Origin: Takakia lepidozioides
Taxonomy: Eukaryota; Streptophyta; Takakiopsida; Takakiales; Takakiaceae
NCBI GenBank assembly: GCA_030704615.1
Contig: CM060732.1
Location: 19,342,001-19,406,000 of the forward strand
Direction of reading: 5' to 3'
DNA length: 64,000 nt
In this document: positions 23,766-36,071 of the stretch, in pieces
Numbering within the stretch: the stretch's first letter is position 1
Layout of the letters: each line of letters opens with the position of its first letter
Notes under the pieces: model-generated
Databases searched by the model: none
Told to the model about the DNA's origin: nothing
What the model saw: the letters and a program-made list of their open reading frames with translations, nothing else
Position numbers and translations under genes: made by a program

Positions 23766-24477
23766 ATCCCCGGCGTGAGAGCTGTCACGGGCTGCGGAGG
23801 GGGGAGTTCGCAGTGCGCGCGAGGGTGTCAGTTCGCCTACCTCAAAGGTGGTCGTCCATCCGGGCTCCCCTGCTGCTAGCCCTAATAAGAAACAGAAAAC
23901 CCGTGAGAGGGAAAAAGAGAGGGCAAAAGAACAAGCAAGACACAAGGCTAGCCAGGAGGAAAGAGAAAAGGCCACTGAAGAGGCCAGGGGTTCCGAACTG
24001 ACAGATTCCCATGTAAGTGAGGGACGCATAGAGACGGTGGATCCCTCCAAGACACCACAAAGAGGCAGCAACACACCGGTTAGACCATCGCGGGCAAGAG
24101 CAGCCCCTGCAATTACCCATACGGTGGAGAGTGGAGGAGAGGAAAGAACACCAGAAAGAGCACGGATTGTGCAAGTTCGAGGTGAAGCCAGGGAGAGGGC
24201 AGTAGAGACGGGGAGAGTGCTGGAGGTGGTTTCGCAGGTGGCTGACCCTGTTGAGGAGGACGACAGGGAGCTTTCTGACCAGGATAACATCCTCCCGGAC
24301 ATCCCCAGGCCCCAAACCCGGAGCATACATGCTGGATTTGGCGGTCCTGGTGGGCTGCCGGAAAACCCCTCTGCAGCAGACGTCATATCTGAGGCGGATA
24401 TGAAGTTGGCCGCTGCCAAGATGTTGGAGGCAACCCACAGCAACATTGGCAGGGTGCTGGGGGGCATGGTGTACCTG

Positions 24478-24603
24478 GCCAAGCTTCGAATTCCCCTTTG
24501 CCGCTTGGTGTCATTGCAGGTGGTGAGACCTGCCCTCCCGGCCAAGCTTCGAATTCCCCTTTGCCGCTTGGTGTCATTGCAGGTGGTGAAACCTGCCCTC
24601 CCA
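24478..24603 (+). repeat. 63-bp in-frame tandem duplication
   Basis: Copies at 24478-24540 and 24541-24603 differ at only two bases (GAGACC/GAAACC and the final base). The encoded 21 residues (AKLRIPLCRLVSLQVV then R/K PALP) are repeated just ahead of the ParB-like core. Both copies contain CATTGCAGGTGG, a strong acceptor-like string, so the duplicated piece may be former intron and exon-edge sequence. Confidence 0.9.
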
Positions 24604-26289
24604 AGCGATATCGACAAGCTGAAATTCTCTTTCCGGGATGGATATCGAATGGGGTCTGCCGCGTTTTACGTTTCCATTGAGAACGACCACGGAGCTTCCC
24701 GTGCCCACACTTCCGATGAGGTGGACAAATGGGGTCCCCTTTGGCAAACGCGAAATGAGGAGTTCGAGAGATCGATTGCTAGTGATCCTCTTTTCCAGCA
24801 CTTGTCCGGTAAGATGTTCTACGTGTGGGACGGCAATCATCGCCTCCTGGCATGGATGGAGCACATTGCCCAAGCCCACCCCAACGACCTCGATTGGCAT
24901 TTTGCCGTGGATTGTGTTGTGCTGAAGGTTGCGGGGCCCAAAGATCGCAGTCTTCTCAAAGCTGCAATGGCGGACATCAACTCGTAAGTTACAACGCCTC
25001 TCGCTTTTGGACTTTGAATTTGGAAGTCATTTCATTGCGAATCCTCATATATGATGAAAATTCCCATTTCAGTATTGTTTGATGGAAATGTGGCACTGCA
25101 GGGTGACTGAGAATGCCTTCATTGCCACCAACTTGTCCCATATGCTCTTCCGAGTGAAGGATGTCGGGAAGCAGGGGGTGCAAGAGTTTGTGCCGACCTC
25201 CTGCGCAAGTCGGAGGCAAAGGCAGACAGAACCTGGTATAGGCTGAGCGTCGACGCCATGGTGGACTACATATTTCGGGTAAAGCTCCTGACAGTTTTGT
25301 TGATCTAATCTGTCTCTCCTCCCCCAATAGAAGAAAAGGTCTTCACCGTGATTTCTAATCTCCTCCCCCAATAGAAGAAATTGTGTTGAGCAGGATCTCT
25401 AATCTTATGTGCGCATTCTTGACAGACGAAAATACAGCAGGATTTGGCACATGCGCGGAGGTTCTACAAGGAGTCAGAGGAGAAGAATCCAACCCTCCCG
25501 GCACTTGAATCGTATGTCAAAGCTGCGGAGGTGAGGGCCCGCATAAAGTACAAGTCGCGGATGGTAAAGTACGTGGCCATAGCTGATCCCGCCCTTAGTG
25601 CCGACTTTCTGGTGGAGGTGGGGAAGCACTACTCTTGCGCTCTGAAGCCCACGATGACATTGGAGAAGCTCCATCGTCTAGCCACATCCTGTGTGGATGC
25701 AACAGAAAAGGTGATACATTCTTAACCAAATTGTGGTGGCAACAACTCGTTTCTGTGGTGTTTGGCGCTTACGAATATGCTGGGTGGTTGGACAGACCCG
25801 GTGGCTCCAAATCTGGAATGGTTCCCAAAGTACCAGGGACATGTGGAGCTTCCCCAAACCGGACAAAATCTCTGACCCCACATTCGACATGTGGATGAAC
25901 CGCATGACATGGTGGTTTCAGGTACTTCCCCACGCTTCGTTTGGGGCTTCTACTCTAGTAGGGGGTGGATTCATTGTATTTTTTCAGGAAAGCGATCTGA
26001 TGGAGAATCTCCACAGGTGACGACGAATGCGCAAGAGCAGCTGGACACACAAGCACATCAGTTCAAGATGGAGATATCTCCTGCAGCAGAGAGCCTACGT
26101 GACTATGTGACGAGGTACTTTCTGCTCTACAAAACCAACCTATTCTTTCGGGAGATAGCAGATGCTCGCCGGAGCCACGAGTTCACCGACCAGCCGAACG
26201 CGGACAAAGCAGCAATGCGCCTTCTGTACAGGTACATACGCGCTGCCTTTCTTTCAAGTCCTTGCATTTCAGGATGTTAGAGGCCTTAT

Positions 26290-26975
26290 GTGGTGTTAGG
26301 GAAAATGGCGCCGAATTTCCAGTCAGGGCTCCGAAAATGGCTAAGTCCCTAGACTGGCTGGCCCTGAACTGGAAATTCGGCGCCATTTTCCAGTTCTAGG
26401 CCCTATTGCCGTTCAGGGACTTGGCCATTTTCGGGCTAAGTCCCTAGACTGGTTGGCCCGGAACTGGAAATTCAGCGCCATTTTCCAGTTCTAGGCCCTA
26501 TTGCCGTTCAGAGACTTAGCCATTTTCGGGCTAAGTCCCTAGACTGGCTGGCCCTGAACTGGAAATTCGGCGCCATTTTCCAATTCCAGGCCCTATTGCC
26601 GTTCAGGGACTTAGCCATTTTCGGGCTAAGTCCCTAGGGTGGCTGGCCCTGAAGTGGAAATTCGGCGCCATTTTCTAGTTCTAGGCCCTATTGCCGTTCA
26701 GGGACTTAGCCATTTTCGGGCTAAGTCCCTAGGGTGGCTGGCCCTGAACTGGAAATTCGGCGCCATTTTTCCAGTTCTAGGCCCTATTGCGGTTCTGGGA
26801 CTTAGCCATCTTCGGGCCAAACCGGGAAAAATGGCGCCGAATTTCCAGTTCAGGGCTCCCAAGATGGCTAAGTCCCTAGGGTGGCAGTCACCGAAAACCG
26901 AAATTCGGCGCCATTTTTCCATTTCTAGGCCCACTCACATCCGCCCCAACCTGGGAAAATGGTGCCAAATATGCA
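26290..26975. repeat. Minisatellite, 95-bp period, in intron 5 of copy 2
   Basis: CTAAGTCCCTAG recurs at 26341, 26436, 26531, 26626 and 26721, an exact 95-bp step. Each unit has AACTGGAAATTCGGCGCCAT around the palindrome GGCGCC. The 5' edge (26304) and the 3' part (26825) carry the reverse complement of this block, so the array is bounded by inverted arms. Splice sites on both sides (26232, 27010) remain usable. Confidence 0.9.
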
Positions 26976-29354
26976 TTTCAGGGACCTCATTGTGTTTTTC
27001 ATGAATGCAGGTACTGCAAGTTCTCCCTTTTGGAGAAAGGTCATCTGTCTTTCGAGCCACCATTCTTCCTGGCATGGAGGAACCCCGGGGCTGACTCCAT
27101 GTACACTGACGATATTGTGAAGGAGTGGCATCTGGAAATTTGCGTGATTGCCCTTGGTATGTGGACCTTCCGCCCGGCTCGCTCGACCCATCCGAGTTTC
27201 AATTGAAGCTGGATGCTGAATTCCGACGAAACCGGGCTCCGCTGCCTCCGTTGGGTGCAAAAGAGGCAAAAACGCTTGCGAACTCCAGGAAAGCGGCAGA
27301 GCTTGCTCAGGCAGGAATTCAGGAGAAATTGCATGAGAAGAGTAAAGGCCAAAGGAAAAGGACAAGGAAACAGGTGAGTGCAGTAACACCCAAAAAGAAG
27401 AAAACCATCGGGGCATCGGAGGAGGCGCAGGAGGGGACCCAAGAGAGTGACTCGGACGACGACTTTGTTCAAGGTCCTGCGACTGCTGTTGCTCCTACCC
27501 AGTCACCGGTCGTCCGGGTTCCCAAGTCAGTTCGGAGTGGGACTGGCTCTGCCAAGAAGTTGGCATTTGAGGGCGAGCCTACACGGCGGTATTCGGCGGT
27601 GACGTTTACGCACAGGCCAAAGCTAGAACCTCCAACCATCATCCAATGCGTCAATGAGAGCTTCCTTGACGCTCTCGCTGCCAGGGCGAAGAAGGTGGCA
27701 CACAACAAGTCTTTGGCGGAGCAGAAGGGGAAAGCCAAGAAGAGGGCTGGCGGTACAGAGCCTAAAGACACCCCTGGTTTTGAAGCCATGATGGAATTCT
27801 TCACGGCTGTGAGCACGAATTGCAAGAGCACTCGGGGGGGGGGGGGGGGGGTTGAGGTGGAGAGAGCTTGCGACATGATTCTCCTCGACATTCCAGATGG
27901 GGAGCTGCTGGAGGGCCTGGATGGTGTGCCCACCTAGAACAAGTTTACTGAGGACTACTGGAAAGTCGGGTTTGGGCTGGCGGGGATGCTTCTGGATGAC
28001 GGTGGATGTGTGGTTGTCCTTGCCACGAGAGGGAAGACCACAGAGAATGCGGTGGCAAGGTGGACACCGAAAAGTGTCACCCCGGTCCTCCTCAGAAAAT
28101 GGTTCTGCATCAGTACACAGGGGTTGCGAACAGAGGGCCAAAGTGTAAGTTATCAATCTATTGCATTCACTTCATATTGTGGTGTATGTTAAGTAGACCC
28201 TGGAGTTGATCCCTTCTTTGTTGGATGTGCAGACATTGGTGTTTGAGGCATATTGCTTTGTGAAGAGAGGGTCTACGTTCAAATTCCGCAACGACGGTCG
28301 TCTTGTTGATGCCGCTGTGGACCCTGTAACCTACGATGTCCTCTACAACTATGTGCCCCACTCCAGTATGCCGAAGGACACAAAGACAGGCAAACCGTGG
28401 CGGTACAGCCGGACCCCTGCTTTCATCCAAACCCTCATGGAGACGTGCTCGGATGTCCAAGGGCGGATTCTGGACCTCACATGCGGCACGGGTAAGCCTT
28501 CACGTGCTCAGTTTGTCCCCTGGCCCGATTGCAATTGCATGCCGCAAGCTATTAACCGCCCGCTTTGTTCCTCAGGTGCTTCAATGTGGGCAGGGACGTT
28601 GTCCGACAGGCATGTGTTTGCCTTCGAGCCAGATACTGCCCTCCACAACTCGGAACTTGCAGCGGCTGAACGTCTGCCGAAAGAGGAAGAGGCATCCTCG
28701 GAGGATGAGGAAAAATCCGAGAAGGAGCAGGGGGAGGAAGTTGGGATCGAGGCCGAGGAGCCCCCGGTTTACGAGTGAGTGGTGGCATTGTAAGTTGCCT
28801 CCAGATTTCGTGAGGCACCTCCCTCCGCTCTCTTATTTCATTGAAAACCCTTTCTGGTTGTGTTGGTATTGACATTCTTGAAGTGGATTTGTTCTTACTG
28901 TAGGATGCCAAGTACTGCCGGAGGGATGTCTACACCGGAGTTCATGGGCAGGAGGAACGTGCCTTTTTTAGCCAGGGGGGATTTCATGCCTAGTCCAGAA
29001 AGGGAGTACATCCTTCCTACTTATGCTGCCCGGCTTGCTTCGGTGTCCATTAGGAGGTGTTCCGAACCTAGTCGTGTACAGCAGATTTTAGACGAGGCAA
29101 GCCTCAAGAAAATGAAGATGAGGGAGGAGGCAACAGCTATTAGAGCCCGTCGGGCTCGTAGATTTGTCTTGGATTCTGCTGAGGAAAGTGGGGGAGAAGA
29201 CGTAGAAGATTCCGAGGAGGTGAGGTGGACAGTCCCCCAAGGAGAGGACAAGATTTTTGAGAGGCATAGTGGAACTGATGCATCACAGAGCTCGGAGGAT
29301 GAGGGGGATGAGGAAGAAGGTGGGGCAAGTTCCTCGGAGGGTGTAGGAGAGTAG

Positions 29355-30600
29355 TGCCCATTCCGGCTACGACAGTTAGAACACACTTGTATAGACGTGG
29401 CTTGCCACAAAATTTGCAATAAAATGTTGCATTTCAAGTCCACTGGTGCCACATTCCAACTTCACATGACCCTATTTCCGTGCCTCCTAACCCTATTTCC
29501 GTGGACTCACAATGGTCTGCTCATGTTTTTTTTTTTTTCCCGCTCATGCTCATGCCGCTCATGAAATAGCAGCCCCCCTACCCAAGCGCCGTTTAAATCT
29601 GTTGTAGTGGGTGTTTGACGTCCTCTCCAAGCAAGATGTACTCGTATGAATTCTTGTCCATCGTATGATCTTAATTTCTCAGTTGCATCATGCATCTCCT
29701 AAAACATCAAACAAAACCATTGTGCATGGATATTAAGATTTTATATTACATATATAAATGTATTATATATGACTCGGTCATTACATAGTATTTGTTGTTA
29801 CCAAGATAGACTAGACAACATAATCTATACATAACATGGTTACATGTACATCTACACAAAATAAGTTGTCATCGTCCACGGTTATGGTGGACTAACTTGA
29901 TGTCACCCGCACTGTTCAAGCGTGCATTTGATGGGGTGTAGCGGCCAACACACCTCACAGTGGATAGCATTTTGGACACAAGGAGGCAGTCTCAGCGTGT
30001 GAGACACGATGACCGTTCGCCTTTGGCAGTGGTCAACAAGGTGGGTCAACCACGAACAGCACTACCTACACTGCTCAGCTTCCCAGATCGCATGCTTTCG
30101 GGGATAGTGGACCTAGTCTCTTGTGGGATGCTCAGCTGCAGCAGTTAGTGGTGCCTAATGCCGATGAGCGAGAGCGGGCTATGGGTTTTTTCACTGGGAC
30201 CACGGCGGTGTTTTTTTTTTTTGAGGCATCACATCGTCAGGTGTTGGGGCAAGCGATGGATCTCAATTGCTTGACCTGGATTATCAGCTTGGCTATGGCT
30301 GAGCAACATAGAGTGCGGAGTGCACTTCCCTTGACGGTCTCTCTGCCTACCGAGATGGTACAGACAGTGAGTGGGGGCGAGCCGGTGAGGACCACAGGGT
30401 GCAGACATCCATGGCACACGTGGGAGGTGCTCGAGGTTCAGAGGGAGTTGGCAGCCAAGGCGGCTGCGATGGTTGAGGTTGGGGATTCTTCTCGGGTTGA
30501 GGAGGTCCTCAAGGATGAGATGATGGGGCAGGATGAGGCCTTGTCTTTGACTGAGCAGGCAGAGAGTATTGCTCAAGAGGTTGCGGCATAACAACCACGG
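29355..30600 (+). other. Flank, and possible upstream part of a gypsy polyprotein
   Basis: 29355-29950 is intergenic and AT-rich. A plus frame at 30121-30591 (HTWEVLEVQRELAAKAAAMV) has no clear domain, but lies directly before the reverse transcriptase of the gypsy element and may be a gag/protease remnant. Confidence 0.35.
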
Positions 30601-32877
30601 GACACATCCTCTACCTCTAAGTCTGTTGGACTTCAGGTTGCAGTTACGGAGGACAATTGGGAGCCTGACATTGGACCCATTGTCACTGGAGGAGAGAGAC
30701 GACGTATATGGCGGTTCCTGAGGGCTTATAGGAATTACTTTGCCTTCAGTTTAAAGGATTTGGGAGCACTGAAGGATCAGGAGATTCGTATTGAGTTGGC
30801 CACGGACATGCCAATCTTTTGGAGATCCTATAGATACAGTGACATTGAGAGGTCTTTGATTCAGATGAGGACTCAAGATCTCTGGGAGGCTGGGCTTAAG
30901 AACGCTCCTGCGCCAGAATTCTAGAGAGTCATGGACAGGATTCTAGCAGGGGTAGACTTTGCTCGGTGCTACATAGATGACATCATCATCTTTAGTGCTA
31001 CGGTGGAGGAGCACGAGAGATACCTTCAGGTGGTGTTTAAGCACTTGAGAGCGCACGGATTGAAATTACATCCGGGGAAGTGCAAGTTCTTCCACAACCA
31101 GATTGAGTATCTGGGCCACATGATATATCCTAGAGGATTGGGGGTGCAGCAGATTAAGGTAGAGGCCATCGCACAGATTCCACGCCCCACGGATGTGAAC
31201 CGAGTTTGAGCTTTCATGGGGTTGGCAAACTACTATAGACGGTTTGTCAAGGGATTTAGTGCTATTGCAAAGGCTCTAACCAAGCTAACCAAGGTAGACC
31301 AGGACTGGCAGTGGGAAGATGAGCAAGAACAAGCTTTTCAAGAGCTCAAGGCGAGGTTGACCTCGGCGCCTATCCTGAGACAACCTATCAGGGGGCGTCC
31401 CTTTCAGCTGCATACGGATTGGAGCATGCTGGGGCTTGGAGCTGTGCTCATACAGGTGGATGATGAGGGAAGAGAGTTTGTAGTGGCTTATACTAGCCGC
31501 TCAAACAACGCTGCAGAGTCTAAGTATAGCTCATATGAGGGGGAGTGCTTAGCTGCAGTGTGAGCCGTGACACACTTCAGGTTCTATCTATATGGCAATC
31601 TCTTCACCCTTGTCACGGATCATCAGCCACTCAAGTGGTTAATGGAGTTAGACAAGCTTACGGGGAAGCTTGCACGGTGGGCACTTATACTCCAAGAGTA
31701 TGACTTTCAAGTGGTGCATCGACCGGGTTTGGTCAATAGGGATGCGGAAGGATTGAGTCGCAATCCATGCACGAGCCAGCAAGATGACACTGGAGCTCAG
31801 TGGCATGGTGAGACAGATGAGGAGATGGTGCCGGGATGACATGCATCTGCCTTTTTGTGTATCTTGGCATCGAGAGGTCAGGTTGGACCTACAACAGGGA
31901 TGACTGTAGACGGAGTGTCTGAGGACCCTGAGGCTGGTGATGAGCCAGGTGGTGCCAGAGATATACATGAGGATTCGGTTGTGTTGGACTACCTCCGCAC
32001 TGGAGACACGACAGCTAGTGTAACTGCCAATGAGAGGGATCGGATCCTGCAACGAGCCAAGAGGTTCAAGTGGGAGGGGATACACCTGCTTCGAGTGTGG
32101 GAGGATGGTTGGGTGAGGATCGCGCCTCACCCAACACAACGTGCACGACTGGTGCGGCATGTCCCTGAGGAGTTCCAAGGGGCATTTTTGAGTGAGACGT
32201 ACTCATAGTCTATTGTAGGGGCAATATTGGTGGCGTGGTATGCACACAGAGGTGCAACAGTTTGTGGCTAGGTGCATGGTGTGTGACAAGGTGCGTGCTT
32301 CATTCAACGCCCCTATACCACAGTTGCATCCTTTACCCATCATGGGATTGGGTTACAGGTGGAGTCTTGACTTCGCAGGGCCGTTGCCACTAACGATGTG
32401 CCACCATCACTACAACAGATTGCGGCTTTTATGACTCCCATGGGTGCGCAGTCATGACATATTTATGGCAGAAATGCCGTTTGCAGTGGTAAAATGCTTT
32501 TGAAGTCATAATGCAGGTCTGGGGAAGGCGTATATGCGACTACATGGCTCCGGACTCTGCGCAACACAGGTCAAACATGTTTGACCACGAATATTGGCAT
32601 GGCAGATATGACTACCAGTCACGGTCATGGCTACACTGGAATGACGTGTGCATATTGCTAGACAGACATATGACTTCATGACTCTCACTCTAATGCATTC
32701 TGCCAGAGCATCACATGGATGAATCGCTACATGACTGCACGTGTCGACACATTCTTTTCTGGTTATATATATAATATATAAGTATTTATATTTTGAAAAA
32801 ACGGAGACTCTGACAACTAGAATGAATTTAAAAAGAATAAAAATAAAATCAAAGTGCAAAAAGACTTAAAAAAAAAC

Positions 32878-33065
32878 ACATTGGTTGGTAAGTGCATAGT
32901 GTGTCGCCTTGGTGGTTTGGGGTTCAAACCCGTTGCCCATATCCTGTGTGTGGGATTGTTCGTGACGGTATGTCTGGGCGTTGATCGTCCTGTAGGTCTT
33001 ATGGCCCATAAATGAAGGCGGGTGAATTTTTCCCCCTCCTCAAGGGCATGTGGTTTCCTTTAAGA
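32878..33065 (+). mobile_element. tRNA-derived SINE (Au-like) inside the CACTA element
   Basis: A box A-like TTGGTTGGTAAGTGC is followed by box B GGTTCAAACCC near 32921, then CCTGTGTGTGGGATTG and a CCCCCTCCTCAAGG tail. This layout resembles the Au family of plant SINEs. An A-rich run follows at about 33079. Confidence 0.55.
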
Positions 33066-33149
33066 AAATTTATTTATAAAAAAAAAAAAAAAAAAGCTTT
33101 TAGGGTTTACAAAAAGGTTAAAAAACTTAAAAAGTTGCCCATCACGTAG

Positions 33150-35850
33150 CAGTGAACAGACTTAGAGCGAGCGGGAGGGAGAGAGAGAGAGGGCTGGGAC
33201 TTAGAACGAGCGAGCGGGAGGGAGGGCAAACATGCATGGGAGGCCCGCAGTTGGAGCAACCTTCGCATGTGAAGCAAGCGTCCTAGAAATGTTAGGGTAT
33301 GTGTCCGAGGAGGTTTCGACTGGGAACTCGTAGTTCTTGGGAGATTCAGCTTGGTCTTAGCAGGCCGTGTTTCAATCTCTACCCGCTCAGCTGCACCGTG
33401 GTGGTTCTGACAGACAAATCCGACATTACCTGACTACAGACACAAGCAGCACACACAAGAGGTCCTCTTGGGTTCATGGTCAGTCAAATCCTCCATGGGT
33501 CATGACACAAGGTTAGGGTTTAGGGTCAAGAGAGGATACCTTCGCTCCATTGTTGTAGTGGAGGTTGCTCCTCACAGCCACGTTGAAAATTTTGAGTACA
33601 GACATTTGTTGATGTGTAATTCCTCGGGCAAACTGCTTGCAAGGTTTGTGACCAAAAGATGAAAATGTGGTATGCTTGGTTGGCGCAGTGCAACATCAAG
33701 TGGTTTTGAGAGTATGATAATATGACGGATCTTGGCGGGGATTGGTATTGGAATTTCATCTGGCGTAGTGCCCCTGTATATATCAGAGGTAAGGCTTTGT
33801 TCTCGTCTCCTTCCCAACTTTCACTAGTGTCTACGAGAGCAGTGTTAGAAAATGGTTTTGTTGCATGGTTCAACCTCTATCATAGAGCCAAACGCAGCAG
33901 CGATCGCCACGGGGCTCGGCCGACGCTGCCTTCCCTCTCTCTCTCTTATCGCTCGACTGGTTCGTTTCCTAGCTCATGGGAGTACGGCGAGCTGGTGGTT
34001 TTAGTTTTTTTTTTGGTTGTTAAAGTTTTTTTGAACTCAGTTCTCTCTTTGCTTTTGTGACTCCTCCTCGAGTCCCATTTTTTCCATCTCCTTTGGATCA
34101 CGTCTCTCGTAGTATGGTACATTTGGTGATTTCGATTTGGTCTCTTTGCTTTCAGATTTTCTTGCTTTCTCTTTCCTGATTCAATCTGTCTTTAGGTTCT
34201 TGATTGTGGTTTCAAACAGTAGTCAGTGTGGATTCTATCTTTCCCTCTTCTCTCGCTTCTTCTTATTCTGAGATGTATGCAAGGTTTGTTCTGTCTCTGC
34301 AGTATACAGATCGACTGGGAGTAGGTGGAGTTTCAGTAGCTCAAATTTTCAGGAGTTCAATGACAAGGTCATGTGCACATGATCAGGCTCTCGGATTGGC
34401 AAGATTTCAATGAGCAGATTGTGGAAGTAGAGGCTCTGTCGTCAGTGAGAAGGGAGCTGCATATACACACACACAGGCACAAGGGAGGCAGGGGTCTGGC
34501 TTCAATCCTCTCTCAATCCTTTGAATTTCTTTGCTTTGTAATATAAGCTGGCAGCTCCAGACGCCCGTAGTCGGGCGCGCGATCGGGCTGCACGAAGAAC
34601 CTTAGCGCTTGAGCAGTAACTTTATGCTTGAGATCAATGCTGCTCAGTAATCCCTGAGCTTTTTAAGTAGTTAACCACATCATAGTAAACTATGAAGAGA
34701 ACCATGTGACACCCTATGGTACCTTGCAAAGTTGCTTGGGATATTTGTTGTTGCACCTCATATCCATGACATTGGAGCACAAGGCTGAGAAAGGGGGCAT
34801 TGGGGTGGCAATGGCAGGTGTCTCCTACAGAGATCCGTGGTACACTGGGAACAGCGAACTAACTTTCCATCTGTGTGGGCATTCTGATGGCTCTTATTGT
34901 GGGGCTTCCCCTGAGTGGCAACCCTGCCTGGTCCTGACTGGACACTGATGTGTTTGTGGACAGATGAAATATTCAAAGAACATGTGCAGCATGATTTGTT
35001 TCTATATTCTAGTCTTTCTTGTCTTGAAGGTGAAGGGTTGCTTTAGGCCTTCCGGTCATATAGACGCACATGACATTTGGTCCAGTTAGTTGGAAGGCAT
35101 AGTATCTGTAATGGGCATTTGTAGTGGCCAAAATGGTCCTTTGAGTGAGTGCAAGGTAGACAATACTGGTGCTGGGTAAATGGTTGGTACATTGTTTCGC
35201 AAATTGAACATGTATTCAATCAAAGTTAATTGGATGCCACTATGAGAGGTTGCCTTGTATGGAAATGGACGTCAAATTCTTTCTTTGGGGTGATAAAACA
35301 GGTGGCGTAGCATGTTTGCATTGGCTGCAGTGTCCTCCTTTGTTTGGGCATGGCATACACTCCAGAAAGCCCACGTTGGCCATGCAAGGTTAACTTCCAT
35401 CCATATACGATGCATCTTGATTTTCTGTATCTTGTTGTTTTTGCAACAGGGTGACTATGCAGAGTTGGAATGTTGAACAACTCCAAACAGAGAATTGAGT
35501 CTAGAACAACAATTGTTGTGTAATGTGGCTAGCACAACAAATGATTCAACGGAATGATGCTGGAGTGTGCAACAAGGGAGGATAGCAGAGGCAGAGACAA
35601 CGGCAAGACAACTGTGGGGCAAGGCAAAGTTTGAGGTGGCCTTGGCAGACAGAGCACTACCCCAGCCAGTACAGACTTAGTGTGTCTTATTCACCCAACT
35701 ATCGACTCTCTGAAGAAGAGTTCTACAATCAGCCTATCACAAATTACCTGAAGCATATCAGATTATATTAGATTAGATTTCCCGGTAGTAAGCAGTCCTT
35801 CCATATTGATTCGTCACCCATTGATTTGCAGCAAACTTATGTTGTGTAAC
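33150..35850. other. CACTA interior without recognisable gene
   Basis: Contains a GA-rich run (33170-33220), T-rich stretches (33990-34150) and several short frames with no domain signal. It may be captured host promoter or UTR sequence, since CACTA elements often carry such pieces, but nothing identifies the source. Confidence 0.4.
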
Positions 35851-35851
35851 T

Positions 35852-36071
35852 TCCAGAGATCCCTGGTGACATCATCAAATCTGCAATTGTACCAGATGTC
35901 ATCCTGAACATTGCTCTGGTGGCCATGTATGCTAAATGTGGGAGCATCCAGGATGCCAAGGGAGTGTTCAACATTATGGCTGAACTAGATGTGGTGTCGT
36001 GGAATGCGATGCTTGCAGGGTGTGCAGAGCAGGAGCGCGGGATGGGGCTTTGGACACTTGAAAGCAAATGA
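35852..36071 (+). pseudogene. Captured pentatricopeptide-repeat (PPR) fragment
   Basis: The frame encodes NIALVAMYAKCGSIQDAKGV followed by FNIMAELDVVSWNAMLAGCA, close to the consensus of PLS-class plant PPR proteins (organelle RNA editing and processing factors), covering about two repeats. It ends at a TGA at 36069-36071 with no start codon or organelle transit peptide. Its position inside the CACTA element indicates gene capture, not a native locus. It would encode only a small part of any PPR protein. Confidence 0.85.

Larger units (their letters stand above)
23779..29354 (+). pseudogene. ParB/Srx-like plus beta-class amino-methyltransferase-like multi-exon gene (copy 2)
   Basis: Nine exons are supported: 23779-24983, 25102-25278, 25426-25710, 25796-25921, about 25988-26231, 27011-28144, 28233-28491, 28576-28774 and 28904-29354. 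The N-terminus is charged and low-complexity. A ParB/Srx-like core follows, with FYVWDGNHRLLAW. Middle exons are charged and unrecognised. Exon 6 has an acidic/basic linker, then DMILLDIPDG and LLDDGGCVVVLA. Exons 7-8 give TPAFIQTLMETC, ILDLTCGTG and HVFAFEPD. Motif IV before motif I is the order of beta-class N4C/N6A DNA methyltransferases, but DIPD replaces the usual DPPY/SPPY, so catalysis is doubtful. The tail is acidic. Breaks: no start codon (stop at 23776); shifts near 25174, 26020 and 27155; an in-frame TAG at 27935-27937 just after motif IV; and an 18-G run at 27834. The domain calls are inference. Most likely a recently decayed gene copy; some breaks could be sequence errors. Confidence 0.65.

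Noticed and set aside
23754-24617. 287-codon minus frame opposite exon 1 of the ParB-like gene
   Set aside because: Mirror of the charged low-complexity exon; the plus strand has the splice sites and motifs.
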